A stretch of 64,000 bases of DNA from Lachnoclostridium sp. An14 (GCF_002160755.1 NZ_NFLE01000015.1:1-64000); one strand, 5' to 3'; counted from the stretch's first letter, positions 9,176 through 18,222 are shown. The notes: generated by a model not told the origin, from the sequence alone. Made by a program: numbers and translations.

Positions 9176-9302
9176 ATTTAACAGGAAACTGCGTTTCCTG
9201 TTAAATAAGAATGCTCCGTAAGGAGGTGCACTCCGCGGGGAGGAATATAGCTGCTGACGCAGCCCCGCTCCGGCGCGAGTGTGCGCCAAGCGCACACTTT
9301 TT
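9170..9302 (+). repeat. Family A modular repeat, copy 1, with a perfect 20-bp inverted repeat
   Basis: This fills most of the gap between the ABC operon and the pyrophosphatase gene. It has three parts: a perfect inverted repeat with 20-bp arms (9170-9189 and 9193-9212) around a 3-base loop and sharing the AGGAAAC/GTTTCCT core; the GC-rich family core at 9250-9277 (GCTGC-TGAC-GCAGC stem then CCGCTCCGGCGCG); and an AGTGTGCGC/GCGCACACT stem with TTTTT (9278-9302) that should terminate transcription. Related copies lie near 27.2, 31.9, 38.8, 49.7, 54.5 and 61.2 kb. Confidence 0.8.
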
Positions 9303-9465
9303 ATGTAGAAAACTGGCTGTTTTCCCATCCGTCCTCCAGCCTGTGAGGCCGCTCCAGCTCCCATTCTTACACTATAAACCCCGCCATTCTTTCCTCCCGT
9401 CCCCCCTCAAATCTTTCCGCCATCTTTTGCATAAAAATCTAATTTTCAAAAAATAATACACAATA

Positions 9466-9527
9466 TTGACGAATAGATAGAAAAAGGAGTAATATAACCT
9501 TATAGAGATACCGCCGCAGGCCGGCGG
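9466..9527 (+). promoter_or_regulatory. Promoter and leader hairpin of the pyrophosphatase gene
   Basis: TTGACG (9466-9471), an 18-base spacer and TAATAT (9490-9495) form a good sigma-70 type promoter. The leader then has CCGCCG (9511-9516) pairing with CGGCGG (9522-9527). The stretch between the family A repeat and this promoter (9303-9465) is pyrimidine-rich on the plus strand and shows nothing else. Confidence 0.65.
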
Positions 9528-9551
9528 TTGGATTTCAGGAGGTGAGCATTT

Positions 9552-11534
9552 ATGAGGACACTGATGTGGCTTGCTCCGGCAGCGGGGGCGGCGGCTCTGC
9601 TCTTTGCTCTCACTCTTGCCATGAGCGTGAGACGGCAGGCTGTTGGCAATGACCGGATGAAAGAGATTTCCGGGGCGATCAAGGAGGGGGCGCAGGCGTT
9701 TCTGCGGGCGGAGTACCGCCTTCTGGTATTTTTTGTGCTCATTTTGTTCGTGCTGATTGGGGTGGGCATCGGAAACTGGGTGACGGCGGTGTGCTTTCTC
9801 GTGGGAGCGGCATTTTCCACCCTGGCCGGGTATATCGGGATGCAGGTGGCCACGGATGCCAACGTGCGCACGGCAAACGGCGCCATGGAAGGCGGAATGG
9901 CCCGCGCCCTGGGCATCGCCTATAAAGGCGGAGCCGTCATGGGAATGTGCGTGGTCGGCCTGGGGCTTTTAGGCGCCAGCGTCATTTACCTGGTGACGGG
10001 AAGTGTGGATGTGCTCACAGGCTACAGCCTGGGCGCGTCGTCCATCGCCCTCTTTGCCCGTGTGGGCGGAGGCATTTACACCAAGGCCGCCGATGTGGGA
10101 GCGGACCTGGTGGGAAAGGTGGAGGCGGGAATCCCGGAGGACGATCCCAGAAACCCGGCCGTCATTGCGGACAACGTGGGGGACAACGTAGGCGATGTGG
10201 CCGGTATGGGCGCCGACCTGTTTGAGTCCTACGTGGGCTCCATCGTGTCGGCGGTGACTCTGGGCGTGGTGGCCTGGCAGGCGGAGGGCGCGTTCTTCCC
10301 CCTGCTGCTGGCAGCGGCCGGAATCGCCGCGTCCATGGTGGGAACCATGTTTGTTCGCGGAAAAGAGGGAGGCGACCCCCAGAAGGCGCTGAATCTGGGC
10401 AGCTACGTGGCCTACGTGATCGTAATTATCGTGTCCTTTGGATTGAGCGGCCTGCTGTTTGGAAGGATGCAGGAGGCGTTGGCAGTGGTGTCCGGCCTGG
10501 CGGTGGGATTTATCATCGGGCAGCTGACGGAAATCTACACCTCCGACAAATACGGCTCCGTAAAACGGATTGCTGAGCAGTCGGAAACCGGCTCCGCCAC
10601 CAATATTATTTCCGGTCTGGCGGTGGGCATGAAATCCACGGTAGCCCCCATTTTATTTATCGCGGCAGGCATTTTGGCGGCCTACACGGCGGCCGGCCTG
10701 TACGGGATTGCCCTGGCGGCGGTGGGAATGCTGGCCACCACCGGTAGCACCATCGCGGTGGACGCCTACGGCCCCATCGCGGACAACGCGGGAGGAATCG
10801 CGGAGATGTCCGGCCTGGATGAACGGGTCCGCGCCGTCACGGATAAGCTGGACAGTGTGGGGAACACCACAGCCGCGGTAGGAAAAGGCTTTGCCATCGG
10901 TTCCGCGGCCCTGACAGCATTGGCCCTGTTTGTGTCCTATGCCCAGGCGGTGGGCCTGACCTCCATTGACATCCTAAATCCTAAGGTGATCATCGGTTTG
11001 TTTATCGGAGGAATGCTGCCGTTTCTGTTTTCTGCCATCACCATGGAATCCGTGTCCAAGGCGGCTTACCGCATGATTGAGGAGGTGCGGAGACAGTTCC
11101 GGGAGAATCCCGGCATCTTAAAGGGGGAGAGCCGTCCGGACTACACCTCCTGTGTGGACATTTCCACCACAGCGGCCCTGCGGGAAATGCTGGTGCCGGG
11201 AGTGATTGCTGTGGCGGCGCCTATTGTCATGGGCGTGGTTCTGGGGACGGACGCCCTGGGCGGCCTGCTGGCGGGGGCTCTGGTGACGGGAGTGCTCATG
11301 GCTATTTTCATGGCAAACGCAGGCGGCGCCTGGGACAACGCGAAGAAATATATTGAAGGCGGAACCCACGGAGGAAAAGGCAGCCCGTCCCACAAGGCGG
11401 CTGTGGTGGGCGATACGGTGGGAGATCCCTTTAAGGATACCTCCGGCCCGTCCATCAATATTCTGATCAAACTGATGACCATTGTGTCCCTGGTGTTCGC
11501 GCCCCTGTTTCTGGCGGTGGGCCCGCTGTTTTAG
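9552..11534 (+). CDS. hppA: K+-stimulated membrane-bound pyrophosphatase
   Basis: A 660-residue multi-helix enzyme that couples pyrophosphate hydrolysis to H+ or Na+ pumping. The substrate-site segments [19 protein letters not shown] and, near the C-terminus, [16 protein letters not shown] are complete. Residues 438-444 read NTTAAVG; alanine at 441, where K+-independent enzymes have lysine, marks the K+-dependent subfamily. Whether it moves Na+ or H+ cannot be decided by eye. ATG follows CAGGAGGTGAGC. It is monocistronic, with its own promoter and terminator. Confidence 0.95.
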   Translation: MRTLMWLAPAAGAAALLFALTLAMSVRRQAVGNDRMKEISGAIKEGAQAFLRAEYRLLVFFVLILFVLIGVGIGNWVTAVCFLVGAAFSTLAGYIGMQVATDANVRTANGAMEGGMARALGIAYKGGAVMGMCVVGLGLLGASVIYLVTGSVDVLTGYSLGASSIALFARVGGGIYTKAADVGADLVGKVEAGIPEDDPRNPAVIADNVGDNVGDVAGMGADLFESYVGSIVSAVTLGVVAWQAEGAFFPLLLAAAGIAASMVGTMFVRGKEGGDPQKALNLGSYVAYVIVIIVSFGLSGLLFGRMQEALAVVSGLAVGFIIGQLTEIYTSDKYGSVKRIAEQSETGSATNIISGLAVGMKSTVAPILFIAAGILAAYTAAGLYGIALAAVGMLATTGSTIAVDAYGPIADNAGGIAEMSGLDERVRAVTDKLDSVGNTTAAVGKGFAIGSAALTALALFVSYAQAVGLTSIDILNPKVIIGLFIGGMLPFLFSAITMESVSKAAYRMIEEVRRQFRENPGILKGESRPDYTSCVDISTTAALREMLVPGVIAVAAPIVMGVVLGTDALGGLLAGALVTGVLMAIFMANAGGAWDNAKKYIEGGTHGGKGSPSHKAAVVGDTVGDPFKDTSGPSINILIKLMTIVSLVFAPLFLAVGPLF

Positions 11535-11577
11535 ACGGGGAAAGCGGCCGTGACAGATGAAAAGCGGCTGGGAATCA

Positions 11578-11623
11578 AACGCCGCCGGAGAGGACAAAGC
11601 AGCCTTGACCGGCGGCGTTTTCT
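11578..11623 (+). terminator. Terminator after the pyrophosphatase gene
   Basis: AACGCCGCCGG (11578-11588) and CCGGCGGCGTT (11609-11619) form an 11-bp stem with a 20-base loop, followed by TTCT. Confidence 0.75.
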
Positions 11624-11708
11624 GCGCCGGAGTGCGGGAAAGGGAAAACCGCCGGCGGAAGAAACCGGGACAGTGCAGGGACAATCTGTTCAAAACGAAA
11701 ATTAGGGC

Positions 11709-11737
11709 TTGATTTCATGTAATACACAAAGTATAAT
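11709..11737 (+). promoter_or_regulatory. Strong promoter before the structured leader and RHH gene
   Basis: TTGATT (11709-11714), a 17-base spacer and TATAAT (11732-11737), close to consensus. Transcription should begin near 11744, giving a leader of about 230 nt before the GTG start of the RHH gene. Confidence 0.7.
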
Positions 11738-11759
11738 GGTAAAAACAGAGTAAATGGAC

Positions 11760-11932
11760 ATGACCGCTAACGCGGTCATCACAAATCATGAAAGCCAGAT
11801 GGTTTCACGCCTGCGGCGTTCCCGCCATCTGCCGACGGTATTCGAAATCCGGGCTATCGCCCTACTTTCTCATACCGTCTTGCCCGTCTGATGCCGATAT
11901 ATCTGTGCGCGCGAGCGCGCCCATCTATATCG
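11760..11932 (+). ncRNA. Candidate structured RNA or leader: four consecutive hairpins, three nested
   Basis: H1 is ATGACCGC/GCGGTCAT (11760-11767, 11772-11779). H2 has outer stem CAGATGG/CCATCTG (11796-11802, 11825-11831) and inner stem ACGCC/GGCGT (11807-11811, 11815-11819). H3 has outer stem GACGGTAT/ATACCGTC (11834-11841, 11872-11879) and inner GGGC/GCCC (11851-11854, 11859-11862). H4 has outer stem CGATATA/TATATCG (11895-11901, 11926-11932) and inner GCGCGC/GCGCGC (11907-11912, 11915-11920). H2-H4 share the plan of outer stem, internal loop and GC-rich inner stem. I do not recognise a named RNA family. It could be a leader controlling the RHH gene, an independent RNA, or a palindromic mobile-element end. 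Confidence 0.5.
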
Positions 11933-11974
11933 CCGCCATCCGGGGCTTTCAAAGTAAAAGAGGGAGGTGCTGAG

Positions 11975-12151
11975 GTGGCAAAGACGGGACGGCCCAAGGG
12001 CACGAATAACAAAGAGGTGACCTGTTCCCTTCGGATGGACGTGGAGACGAAGAAACGTCTGGAGGCGTATTGCAGGAAGAAGAATATTCTGAAATCAGAG
12101 GCCATGCGCCGGGCGATCAATCTGCTGACCATGGGAGCGGAGGAGATCTGA
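11975..12151 (+). CDS. Small ribbon-helix-helix (CopG/Arc-type) protein
   Basis: A 58-residue basic protein. An N-terminal TGRPKGTNNK arm precedes the RHH core: beta strand EVTCSLRMD, helix 1 VETKKRLEAYCRKK and helix 2 LKSEAMRRAINLL. It should bind DNA as a dimer. GTG 11975 is chosen because GGGAGGTG precedes it and the domain begins just after; the frame remains open upstream to 11891 but runs through the hairpin region. No toxin gene follows, so an antitoxin role is unsupported; it may regulate its own structured leader. Confidence 0.7.
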   Translation: MAKTGRPKGTNNKEVTCSLRMDVETKKRLEAYCRKKNILKSEAMRRAINLLTMGAEEI

Positions 12152-12261
12152 CCAGAGCAGGCCGGGAACCCTTATTTTCCTTGAATTTTCGCGGGTTCTA
12201 TAGTATAGTCTATTTGTTGTTGTGACGTTTTTCGCTGAAATTCCTTCGGGATGCAATTAAC

Positions 12262-12365
12262 AGATACCAGGGTCAAAAGGTCGGAAATCCGATGCAAGCT
12301 TGCTTGCAAGAGGGTTTTGACCTTGGGTATCAAAGGGGTCAAAATACCTTTTGCCCCCAACATCT
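12262..12365 (+). repeat. Family B repeat, copy 1
   Basis: This element starts AGATACCAGGGTCAAAAGG and ends ATACCTTTTGCCCCCAACATCT. The same boundary sequences occur in the opposite orientation at 59974-60064, while the 30-40 bases in the middle differ. The left part (GATACC then GGGTCAAAA) and the right part (TTTTGACC then GGGTATC) can pair, so it can fold as a long imperfect hairpin. It fills much of the gap between the RHH gene and rfbA; the remainder is AT-rich and may hold the rfbA promoter, which I cannot place confidently. Confidence 0.7.
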
Positions 12366-12486
12366 TAATAATAAAATAATAGATAATTAAAGTATATCCT
12401 GAACGGATGCGGTATGATAATAGGAAAAACGGGAATTTTACCAAAAAAGCCATATTTATCAAGATAACCATACGGAGGTACACAAT

Positions 12487-13380
12487 ATGAAGGGAATCAT
12501 TCTGGCCGGAGGATCCGGAACGAGACTTTACCCGCTGACGAAGGTGACGTCCAAGCAGCTTCTCCCCATCTATGACAAACCCATGATCTACTACCCCCTG
12601 TCCGTGCTGATGGACGCGGGGATCCGGGAGATACTGATTATTTCCACGCCGGAGGATACGCCCCGGTTTGAGGCGCTTTTGGGAGACGGCAGCCAGTTTG
12701 GCATCCAGCTCTCTTACGCCGTGCAGCCCAGCCCCGACGGCCTGGCCCAGGCGTTCATCATCGGCGAGGAGTTTATCGGCGATGACCACGTGGCCATGAT
12801 CCTGGGGGACAATATTTTCCAGGGCCAGGGCTTAAAGAAACGGCTGCGGGCCGCCGCTGCCAAGGAAGTAGGCGCCACGGTGTTCGGCTACTACGTGGAC
12901 GATCCGGAGCGGTTCGGAATCGTGGAGTTTGACAAGGACGGAAAGGCCATTTCCATCGAGGAAAAGCCGGAGCATCCCAAGTCCAACTACTGCGTCACCG
13001 GCCTCTATTTCTATGACAATAAGGTAGTGGAGTACGCCAAGGCGTTAAAGCCCTCTGCCAGAGGAGAGCTGGAGATCACCGACTTAAACCGGATCTATCT
13101 GGAAAACGGCGAGCTGGACGTGACCCTTTTAGGCCAGGGCTTTACCTGGCTGGATACAGGCACCCACGAGTCCCTGGTGGAAGCCACTAATTTCGTAAAG
13201 ACCGTGGAGACCCACCAGCACAGAAAGATTGCCTGCCTGGAGGAAATCGGCTACTTAAACGGCTGGATTACGAAGGAACAGGTGATGGAGGCCTACGAGG
13301 TACTGAAAAAGAACCAGTACGGAAAGTACTTAAAGGACGTGCTGGACGGAAAATACGTGGACAAGCTGGCCAAGGACTGA
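12487..13380 (+). CDS. rfbA: Glucose-1-phosphate thymidylyltransferase
   Basis: A 297-residue RmlA enzyme that makes dTDP-glucose from glucose-1-phosphate and dTTP, the first step to dTDP-L-rhamnose. The nucleotide-binding start [18 protein letters not shown] and the PMIYYPLS and LGDNIFQG segments are canonical. ACGGAGG precedes ATG 12487. It heads the run rfbA-rfbB-rfbD. Confidence 0.95.
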   Translation: MKGIILAGGSGTRLYPLTKVTSKQLLPIYDKPMIYYPLSVLMDAGIREILIISTPEDTPRFEALLGDGSQFGIQLSYAVQPSPDGLAQAFIIGEEFIGDDHVAMILGDNIFQGQGLKKRLRAAAAKEVGATVFGYYVDDPERFGIVEFDKDGKAISIEEKPEHPKSNYCVTGLYFYDNKVVEYAKALKPSARGELEITDLNRIYLENGELDVTLLGQGFTWLDTGTHESLVEATNFVKTVETHQHRKIACLEEIGYLNGWITKEQVMEAYEVLKKNQYGKYLKDVLDGKYVDKLAKD

Positions 13381-13449
13381 TCCCGGAGCCGGAAGAATAA
13401 TGAGAGAAATGCCGGCCGAACGGGCGGCAGAGACATTAGGAGGAAAATA

Positions 13450-14472
13450 ATGAAGATCGTAGTGACAGGCGGAGCCGGTTTCATCGGCGCGAATTTTGTG
13501 ATTCACATGGTAAAGAAGTACCCGGAGCACCAGATCATCAATCTGGACCTGCTGACGTACGCGGGAAACCTGGAGAACCTGACCGAGGTGGAGAACGCCC
13601 CCAATTATAAGTTCATTAAAGGAGACATCGCCGACCGGAAATTCATTTTCAACTTATTTGAGACGGAGAAACCGGACATCATCGTAAACTTCGCGGCGGA
13701 GAGCCACGTGGACCGCTCCATCGAGGATCCGGAGAGCTTTGTGCGTACCAACGTGATGGGAACGACCACCCTCTTAGACGCCTGCAAGGAGTTTGGAATT
13801 AAGAGATTCCACCAGGTATCCACCGACGAGGTGTACGGAGACCTGCCCTTAGACCGTCCGGACTTATTCTTCACGGAGGAGACGCCGCTGCACACGTCCA
13901 GCCCCTATTCTTCCTCCAAGGCCAGCGCCGATTTATTTGTGATGGCGTACCACCGCACCTTTGGAATCCCGGTGACCATTTCCCGCTGTTCCAATAACTA
14001 CGGCCCCTACCAGTTCCCGGAGAAACTGATTCCCCTGATCATCAGCCGCGCCCTGGCAGACGAGGAGCTGCCGGTATACGGAACGGGAGAGAATGTGCGT
14101 GACTGGCTGCACGTATCCGACCACTGCGTGGCCATCGACTTAATCCTGGAGAAGGGAAAAGTGGGCGAGGTGTACAACATCGGCGGCCACAATGAGAGGA
14201 CGAACCTGGAGGTGGTAAAGACCATCCTCCGCGCCCTGGACAAGCCGGAGAGCTTAATCAAGTTTGTAAAGGACCGTCCCGGCCACGACAGACGCTACGC
14301 CATCGACCCGACGAAGATGGAGACGGAGCTGGGGTGGAAACCGCAGTACGTGTTTGACACGGGCATGAAACAGACGATCCAGTGGTATCTGGACAACAAG
14401 GAGTGGTGGGAGCACATCATCAACGGTGAGTACACCAACTATTTTGAGAAGATGTATGGAGAGCGGTTATAA
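13450..14472 (+). CDS. rfbB: dTDP-glucose 4,6-dehydratase
   Basis: A 340-residue extended SDR enzyme that converts dTDP-glucose to dTDP-4-keto-6-deoxyglucose. It has the Rossmann motif GGAGFIGANF, STDEVYGDL and the catalytic YSSSK. RBS AGGAGG lies before ATG 13450. The stop overlaps the rfbD start by one base (TAATG). Confidence 0.95.
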   Translation: MKIVVTGGAGFIGANFVIHMVKKYPEHQIINLDLLTYAGNLENLTEVENAPNYKFIKGDIADRKFIFNLFETEKPDIIVNFAAESHVDRSIEDPESFVRTNVMGTTTLLDACKEFGIKRFHQVSTDEVYGDLPLDRPDLFFTEETPLHTSSPYSSSKASADLFVMAYHRTFGIPVTISRCSNNYGPYQFPEKLIPLIISRALADEELPVYGTGENVRDWLHVSDHCVAIDLILEKGKVGEVYNIGGHNERTNLEVVKTILRALDKPESLIKFVKDRPGHDRRYAIDPTKMETELGWKPQYVFDTGMKQTIQWYLDNKEWWEHIINGEYTNYFEKMYGERL

Positions 14473-15314
14473 TGAAAATTCTGGTAACGGGAGTCAATGG
14501 CCAGCTGGGTCATGACGTGATGAATGAGCTGGCAAAGCGCGGCATTGAGGGCGTGGGCACGGACGTGGACAACATGGATGTGACCGACGCGGCCGCCTGC
14601 CAGCGGGTAATAAAAGAAGTGGGACCTGATGCGGTGATGCACTGCGCCGCATATACTGCAGTAGACGCAGCGGAGGAGAATGTGGACCTATGCCGCCGGA
14701 TCAACGCCGACGGCACCAGAAACATCGCGGCGGTGTGCAAGGAACTGGACATTCCCATGATGTACATCAGCACGGACTACGTGTTTGACGGACAGGGGAC
14801 CAGGCCCTGGGAGCCGGATGACGAGCGCCATCCCCTGAACGTGTACGGCCAGACCAAGTACGAGGGCGAGCTGGCGGTGGAGGAGCTTTTGGAGAAGTAT
14901 TTCACCATCCGCATTGCCTGGGTATTCGGCGTAAACGGAAAGAACTTTATCAAGACCATGCTGCGTCTGGGCAAGGAGAGAGGAAAGGTCAGCGTGGTAA
15001 ACGACCAGATCGGCTCTCCCACCTATACCTATGACCTGGCAAGGCTTTTGGTGGATATGATCCTCACGGACAAATACGGCCGCTACCACGCCACCAACGA
15101 GGGGCTGTGCAGCTGGTACGAGTTTGCCTGCGAGATCTTTAAAAAAGCAGGTATGGACGACGTGCAGGTGACCCCGGTGACCAGCGCGGAGTTTCCCGCC
15201 AAGGCGGCCAGACCCAGCAACAGCCGTATGAGCAAGGAAAAGCTGACGGAGAACGGCTTTGAGCGCCTGCCGTCCTGGCAGGACGCGCTGGAGCGGTACT
15301 TGAAACTGATTTAA
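14472..15314 (+). CDS. rfbD: dTDP-4-dehydrorhamnose reductase
   Basis: A 280-residue SDR enzyme for the last step of dTDP-L-rhamnose synthesis. Motifs NGQLGHDV, STDYVFDG and YGQTKYEGE are present. It is translationally coupled to rfbB. No rfbC (3,5-epimerase) is present in the window, although RfbD acts on the epimerase product. Confidence 0.93.
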   Translation: MKILVTGVNGQLGHDVMNELAKRGIEGVGTDVDNMDVTDAAACQRVIKEVGPDAVMHCAAYTAVDAAEENVDLCRRINADGTRNIAAVCKELDIPMMYISTDYVFDGQGTRPWEPDDERHPLNVYGQTKYEGELAVEELLEKYFTIRIAWVFGVNGKNFIKTMLRLGKERGKVSVVNDQIGSPTYTYDLARLLVDMILTDKYGRYHATNEGLCSWYEFACEIFKKAGMDDVQVTPVTSAEFPAKAARPSNSRMSKEKLTENGFERLPSWQDALERYLKLI

Positions 15315-15330
15315 AAGGAGTGACAGGAGC

Positions 15331-16689
15331 ATGGGCAAGTATTTTGGAACAGATGGTTTCCGCGGGGAAGCCAATGTGGATCTGACGGTGGAGCACGCCT
15401 ACAAGGTAGGCCGTTTCCTGGGATGGTACTACGGAAAGCGGAATCCGGATGAAAAATGCCGCATTGTGATCGGCAAGGATACGAGGCGGAGCAGCTATAT
15501 GTTTGAGTATTCCCTGGTGGCCGGGCTGACGGCATCGGGGGCGGACGCGTATCTGCTCCATGTGACCACGACCCCCAGCGTGTCCTACGTGGTGCGCACG
15601 GAAGGGTTCCACTGCGGCATCATGATTTCCGCCAGCCACAACCCCTACTATGACAACGGCATCAAGGTGATCAACGAGAGGGGAGAAAAGCTGGAGGAAA
15701 GCGTGATCGAGGAGATCGAGCGGTATCTGGATGGGGAGACGGAGGAAATCCCCTTCGCCACGAAAGATGCCATCGGAAAGACCGTGGATTTTGCCGCCGG
15801 CAGAAACCGCTACATCGGCTATCTGATCTCCATTGCCACCCGCTCCTTTAAAAACCGGAAGGTGGCCTTGGACTGCGCCAACGGCAGCGCCTCGGCCATC
15901 GCCAAGAGCGTGTTCGACGCCCTGGGGGCAGAGACCCACGTGATCAACAACGAGCCCAACGGCTTAAATATCAATACGGACTGCGGCTCCACCCACATCG
16001 GCGGATTACAGAAGTACGTGGTGGAGCAGGGCTGCGACGTGGGCTTTGCCTACGACGGAGACGCGGACCGTTGCTTGGCCGTAGACCGGAACGGAAACCT
16101 GGTGGACGGCGACCTGATCATGTACATATGCGGAAAGTACATGAAGGCCCAGGGCGCCCTGGTGGGAAACAAGATCGTGACTACGGTGATGTCCAACTTC
16201 GGCCTTTACAAAGCCCTTGACCGGGAAGGCATCGGCTACGAGAAAACGGCGGTGGGCGACAAATACGTCTACGAGAACATGGCCCAGAACGGCTACTGCC
16301 TGGGCGGAGAACAGTCCGGCCACATCATTTTCAGCAAGAATGCCACCACGGGAGACGGAATCCTCACCTCCATCAAGGTGATGGAAGTGATGCTGGAGAA
16401 GAAACAGCCCTTAGACCAGCTGGCGTCAGAGGTGGAGATCTATCCTCAGGTGCTTAAAAATGTGCGGGTGAAGGATAAGAAGGAGGCCCAGGACGACGCC
16501 GATGTGCAGGCAGAGGTGGCAAAGGTGACGGAGTCCCTGGGGGACAACGGCCGGATCCTTCTGCGCCAGTCCGGAACGGAGCCGGTGGTGCGGGTGATGG
16601 TGGAGGCCCCGGATCACGAGACCTGTGAAAGGTATGTGGATCAGGTGATCGAGGTCATGAGGAAAAACGGCCATATTATAGAAAAATAA
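15331..16689 (+). CDS. glmM: Phosphoglucosamine mutase (GlmM type)
   Basis: A 452-residue alpha-D-phosphohexomutase. Markers are the start KYFGTDGFRGEAN, the phosphoserine loop SASHNPYYDNG, the metal loop YDGDADR and the C-terminal phosphate loop RQSGTEPVVRVMVE. These favour GlmM, which makes glucosamine-1-phosphate for UDP-GlcNAc, over a plain phosphomannomutase. AAGGAG precedes the start and the gene is 16 bases after rfbD, so it is probably co-transcribed. Confidence 0.85.
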   Translation: MGKYFGTDGFRGEANVDLTVEHAYKVGRFLGWYYGKRNPDEKCRIVIGKDTRRSSYMFEYSLVAGLTASGADAYLLHVTTTPSVSYVVRTEGFHCGIMISASHNPYYDNGIKVINERGEKLEESVIEEIERYLDGETEEIPFATKDAIGKTVDFAAGRNRYIGYLISIATRSFKNRKVALDCANGSASAIAKSVFDALGAETHVINNEPNGLNINTDCGSTHIGGLQKYVVEQGCDVGFAYDGDADRCLAVDRNGNLVDGDLIMYICGKYMKAQGALVGNKIVTTVMSNFGLYKALDREGIGYEKTAVGDKYVYENMAQNGYCLGGEQSGHIIFSKNATTGDGILTSIKVMEVMLEKKQPLDQLASEVEIYPQVLKNVRVKDKKEAQDDADVQAEVAKVTESLGDNGRILLRQSGTEPVVRVMVEAPDHETCERYVDQVIEVMRKNGHIIEK

Positions 16690-16800
16690 AGGAAATGCAG
16701 ACAGGCGGCCAGGTAGCTTTCATATCCGGCCGCCATAGCTTTACAGAATATACTTGGAAGGACCGGACGGCCAGGCCGTTCGGGAAAGGAATCAGTGACA

Positions 16801-17901
16801 ATGAAGAAGTATGATTACGTGCTGGTGGGAGCCGGGCTCTACAGCGGCGTATTTGCCTATCTGGCGGGAAAACAGGGGAAGAAGTGCCTGGTGGTGGAGC
16901 GCCGGGACCACATGGGCGGAAATGTGTACTGCGAGGACATCGAGGGCATCCATGTGCACAAGTACGGGGCCCACATTTTCCACACCAGCAACCGCAAAGT
17001 GTGGGATTTCGTAAACAGCCTGGCGGATTTCAACCGCTATACCAACAGTCCCGTGGCCAATTTCAAAGGGCAGATGTACAATATGCCCTTCAATATGAAT
17101 ACCTTCAGCAAAATGTGGGGCATTTCCACCCCGGCGCAGGCGAAGGCCATCATCGAGCAGCAGCGCAGCGGAATCCAGGGAGAGCCGAAAAACCTGGAGG
17201 AGCAGGCCATTAGCCTGGTGGGCATCGACATTTACCGGAAACTGGTGAAGGGCTACACGGAGAAACAGTGGGGCCGGGAGTGCCGCGACCTGCCGGCCTT
17301 TATCATCAAGCGCCTGCCGGTGCGCTACACCTACGACAACAACTATTTCAACGACCTCTACCAGGGAATCCCCATCGGCGGCTACAATGTGATTGTGGAC
17401 AAGCTCTTTGAGGGCTGCGACGTGGAGCTGGGAAAGGATTACCTGAAGGATAAGGAATATTACGACAGCCTGGGAGAAAAGGTGGTGTATACCGGAACCA
17501 TCGACGAGTATTTCGGGTTCTGCTTTGGGAAACTGGAGTACCGGAGCCTGCGGTTTGAGACGGAGGTGAAGGACACGGACAACTACCAGGGCGTGGCCGT
17601 GGTGAACTACACGGACCGGGAGACGCCTTATACCAGAATCATCGAGCACAAGCACTTCGAGTTCGGCACCCAGGAGAAAACGGTGATCACCAGGGAGTAT
17701 CCTGTGGACTGGAAAGAGGGCATGGAGCCTTATTATCCGGTAAACGACGAGAAAAACCAGGAGCTTTACCGGCAGTACGAGGAGCTGGCGAAAAAGGAAA
17801 GCCAGGTGATCTTCGGCGGCCGCCTGGGAGAGTACCGGTACTACGATATGGACAAGGTGATTGAGTCGGCAATGAACGCGGCGGAGCGGGAGCTGGTGTA
17901 A
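16801..17901 (+). CDS. glf: UDP-galactopyranose mutase
   Basis: A 366-residue FAD enzyme that interconverts UDP-galactopyranose and UDP-galactofuranose. FAD motif VGAGLYSGVFAY, RRDHMGGNVY and the active-site KYGAHIFHTSN are clear. ATG 16801 is preferred to the in-frame GTG at 16795 because AAAGGA lies 10 bases upstream of it. Its product is the likely donor for the GT2 gene at 20130. The 111-base gap after glmM holds a GGCGGCC/GGCCGCC hairpin (16704-16734). Confidence 0.93.
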   Translation: MKKYDYVLVGAGLYSGVFAYLAGKQGKKCLVVERRDHMGGNVYCEDIEGIHVHKYGAHIFHTSNRKVWDFVNSLADFNRYTNSPVANFKGQMYNMPFNMNTFSKMWGISTPAQAKAIIEQQRSGIQGEPKNLEEQAISLVGIDIYRKLVKGYTEKQWGRECRDLPAFIIKRLPVRYTYDNNYFNDLYQGIPIGGYNVIVDKLFEGCDVELGKDYLKDKEYYDSLGEKVVYTGTIDEYFGFCFGKLEYRSLRFETEVKDTDNYQGVAVVNYTDRETPYTRIIEHKHFEFGTQEKTVITREYPVDWKEGMEPYYPVNDEKNQELYRQYEELAKKESQVIFGGRLGEYRYYDMDKVIESAMNAAERELV

Positions 17902-17937
17902 GAGAAAATCGGTGTAAGAAAACCAAAAGACGCGAAA

Positions 17938-17969
17938 AACGAGCGGATGGGAAATGCCGCTCGTTTTTT
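17938..17969 (+). terminator. Terminator after glf
   Basis: AACGAGCGG (17938-17946) and CCGCTCGTT (17957-17965) with a 10-base loop and a run of T. Confidence 0.85.
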
Positions 17970-17994
17970 GTATAGTTGTGTCACAGAAAAAATA

Positions 17995-18042
17995 CCCCCC
18001 CTGCTATGCAGGGGGGCTGCTTGACCTTTTGACACCCTAGTC
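17995..18042. repeat. C-run/G-run hairpin and partial family B fragment
   Basis: CCCCCCTGC (17996-18004) pairs with GCAGGGGGG (18008-18016) across a TAT loop. Directly after it, TTGACCTTTTGACACCCTAG (18021-18040) resembles the reverse complement of the left end of family B with one inserted base. This looks like debris of a repeat between two convergent genes. Confidence 0.45.
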
Positions 18043-18152
18043 ATTGCCTCAAAAACTCCCTTATTGAAATTAATCTGCTGTTTTATAGTATTTTAAATAT
18101 TAGTAAATCGTAACCAAGTAAATTTGTAAAAATTATTGACCATTGCTTGTAT

Positions 18153-18213
18153 GTCTGGGGCATCCCCAGTGCAAGCCACCGACTAAGCCGGTGGTCTTGA
18201 CTACGTCATATAG
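18153..18213. mobile_element. Palindrome cluster resembling an IS200/IS605-type end
   Basis: Three hairpins lie in 60 bases: CTGGGG-CAT-CCCCAG, then CCACCG-ACTAAG-C-CGGTGG, then GACTA-cgtca-TATAGTC. An imperfect CCACCGG hairpin followed by CTTGACT is like the subterminal hairpin and TTGAC boundary of IS200/IS605 elements. No transposase or TnpB frame is present, so this would be an isolated end or a derived palindromic repeat. Placement is by resemblance only. Confidence 0.35.
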
Positions 18214-18222
18214 TCACTTGAA

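Noticed and set aside
11788-11973. 61-residue plus-strand open frame over the hairpin region
   Set aside because: No ribosome binding site is seen and almost all its bases belong to stems. It could still be worth a database search because of its position.
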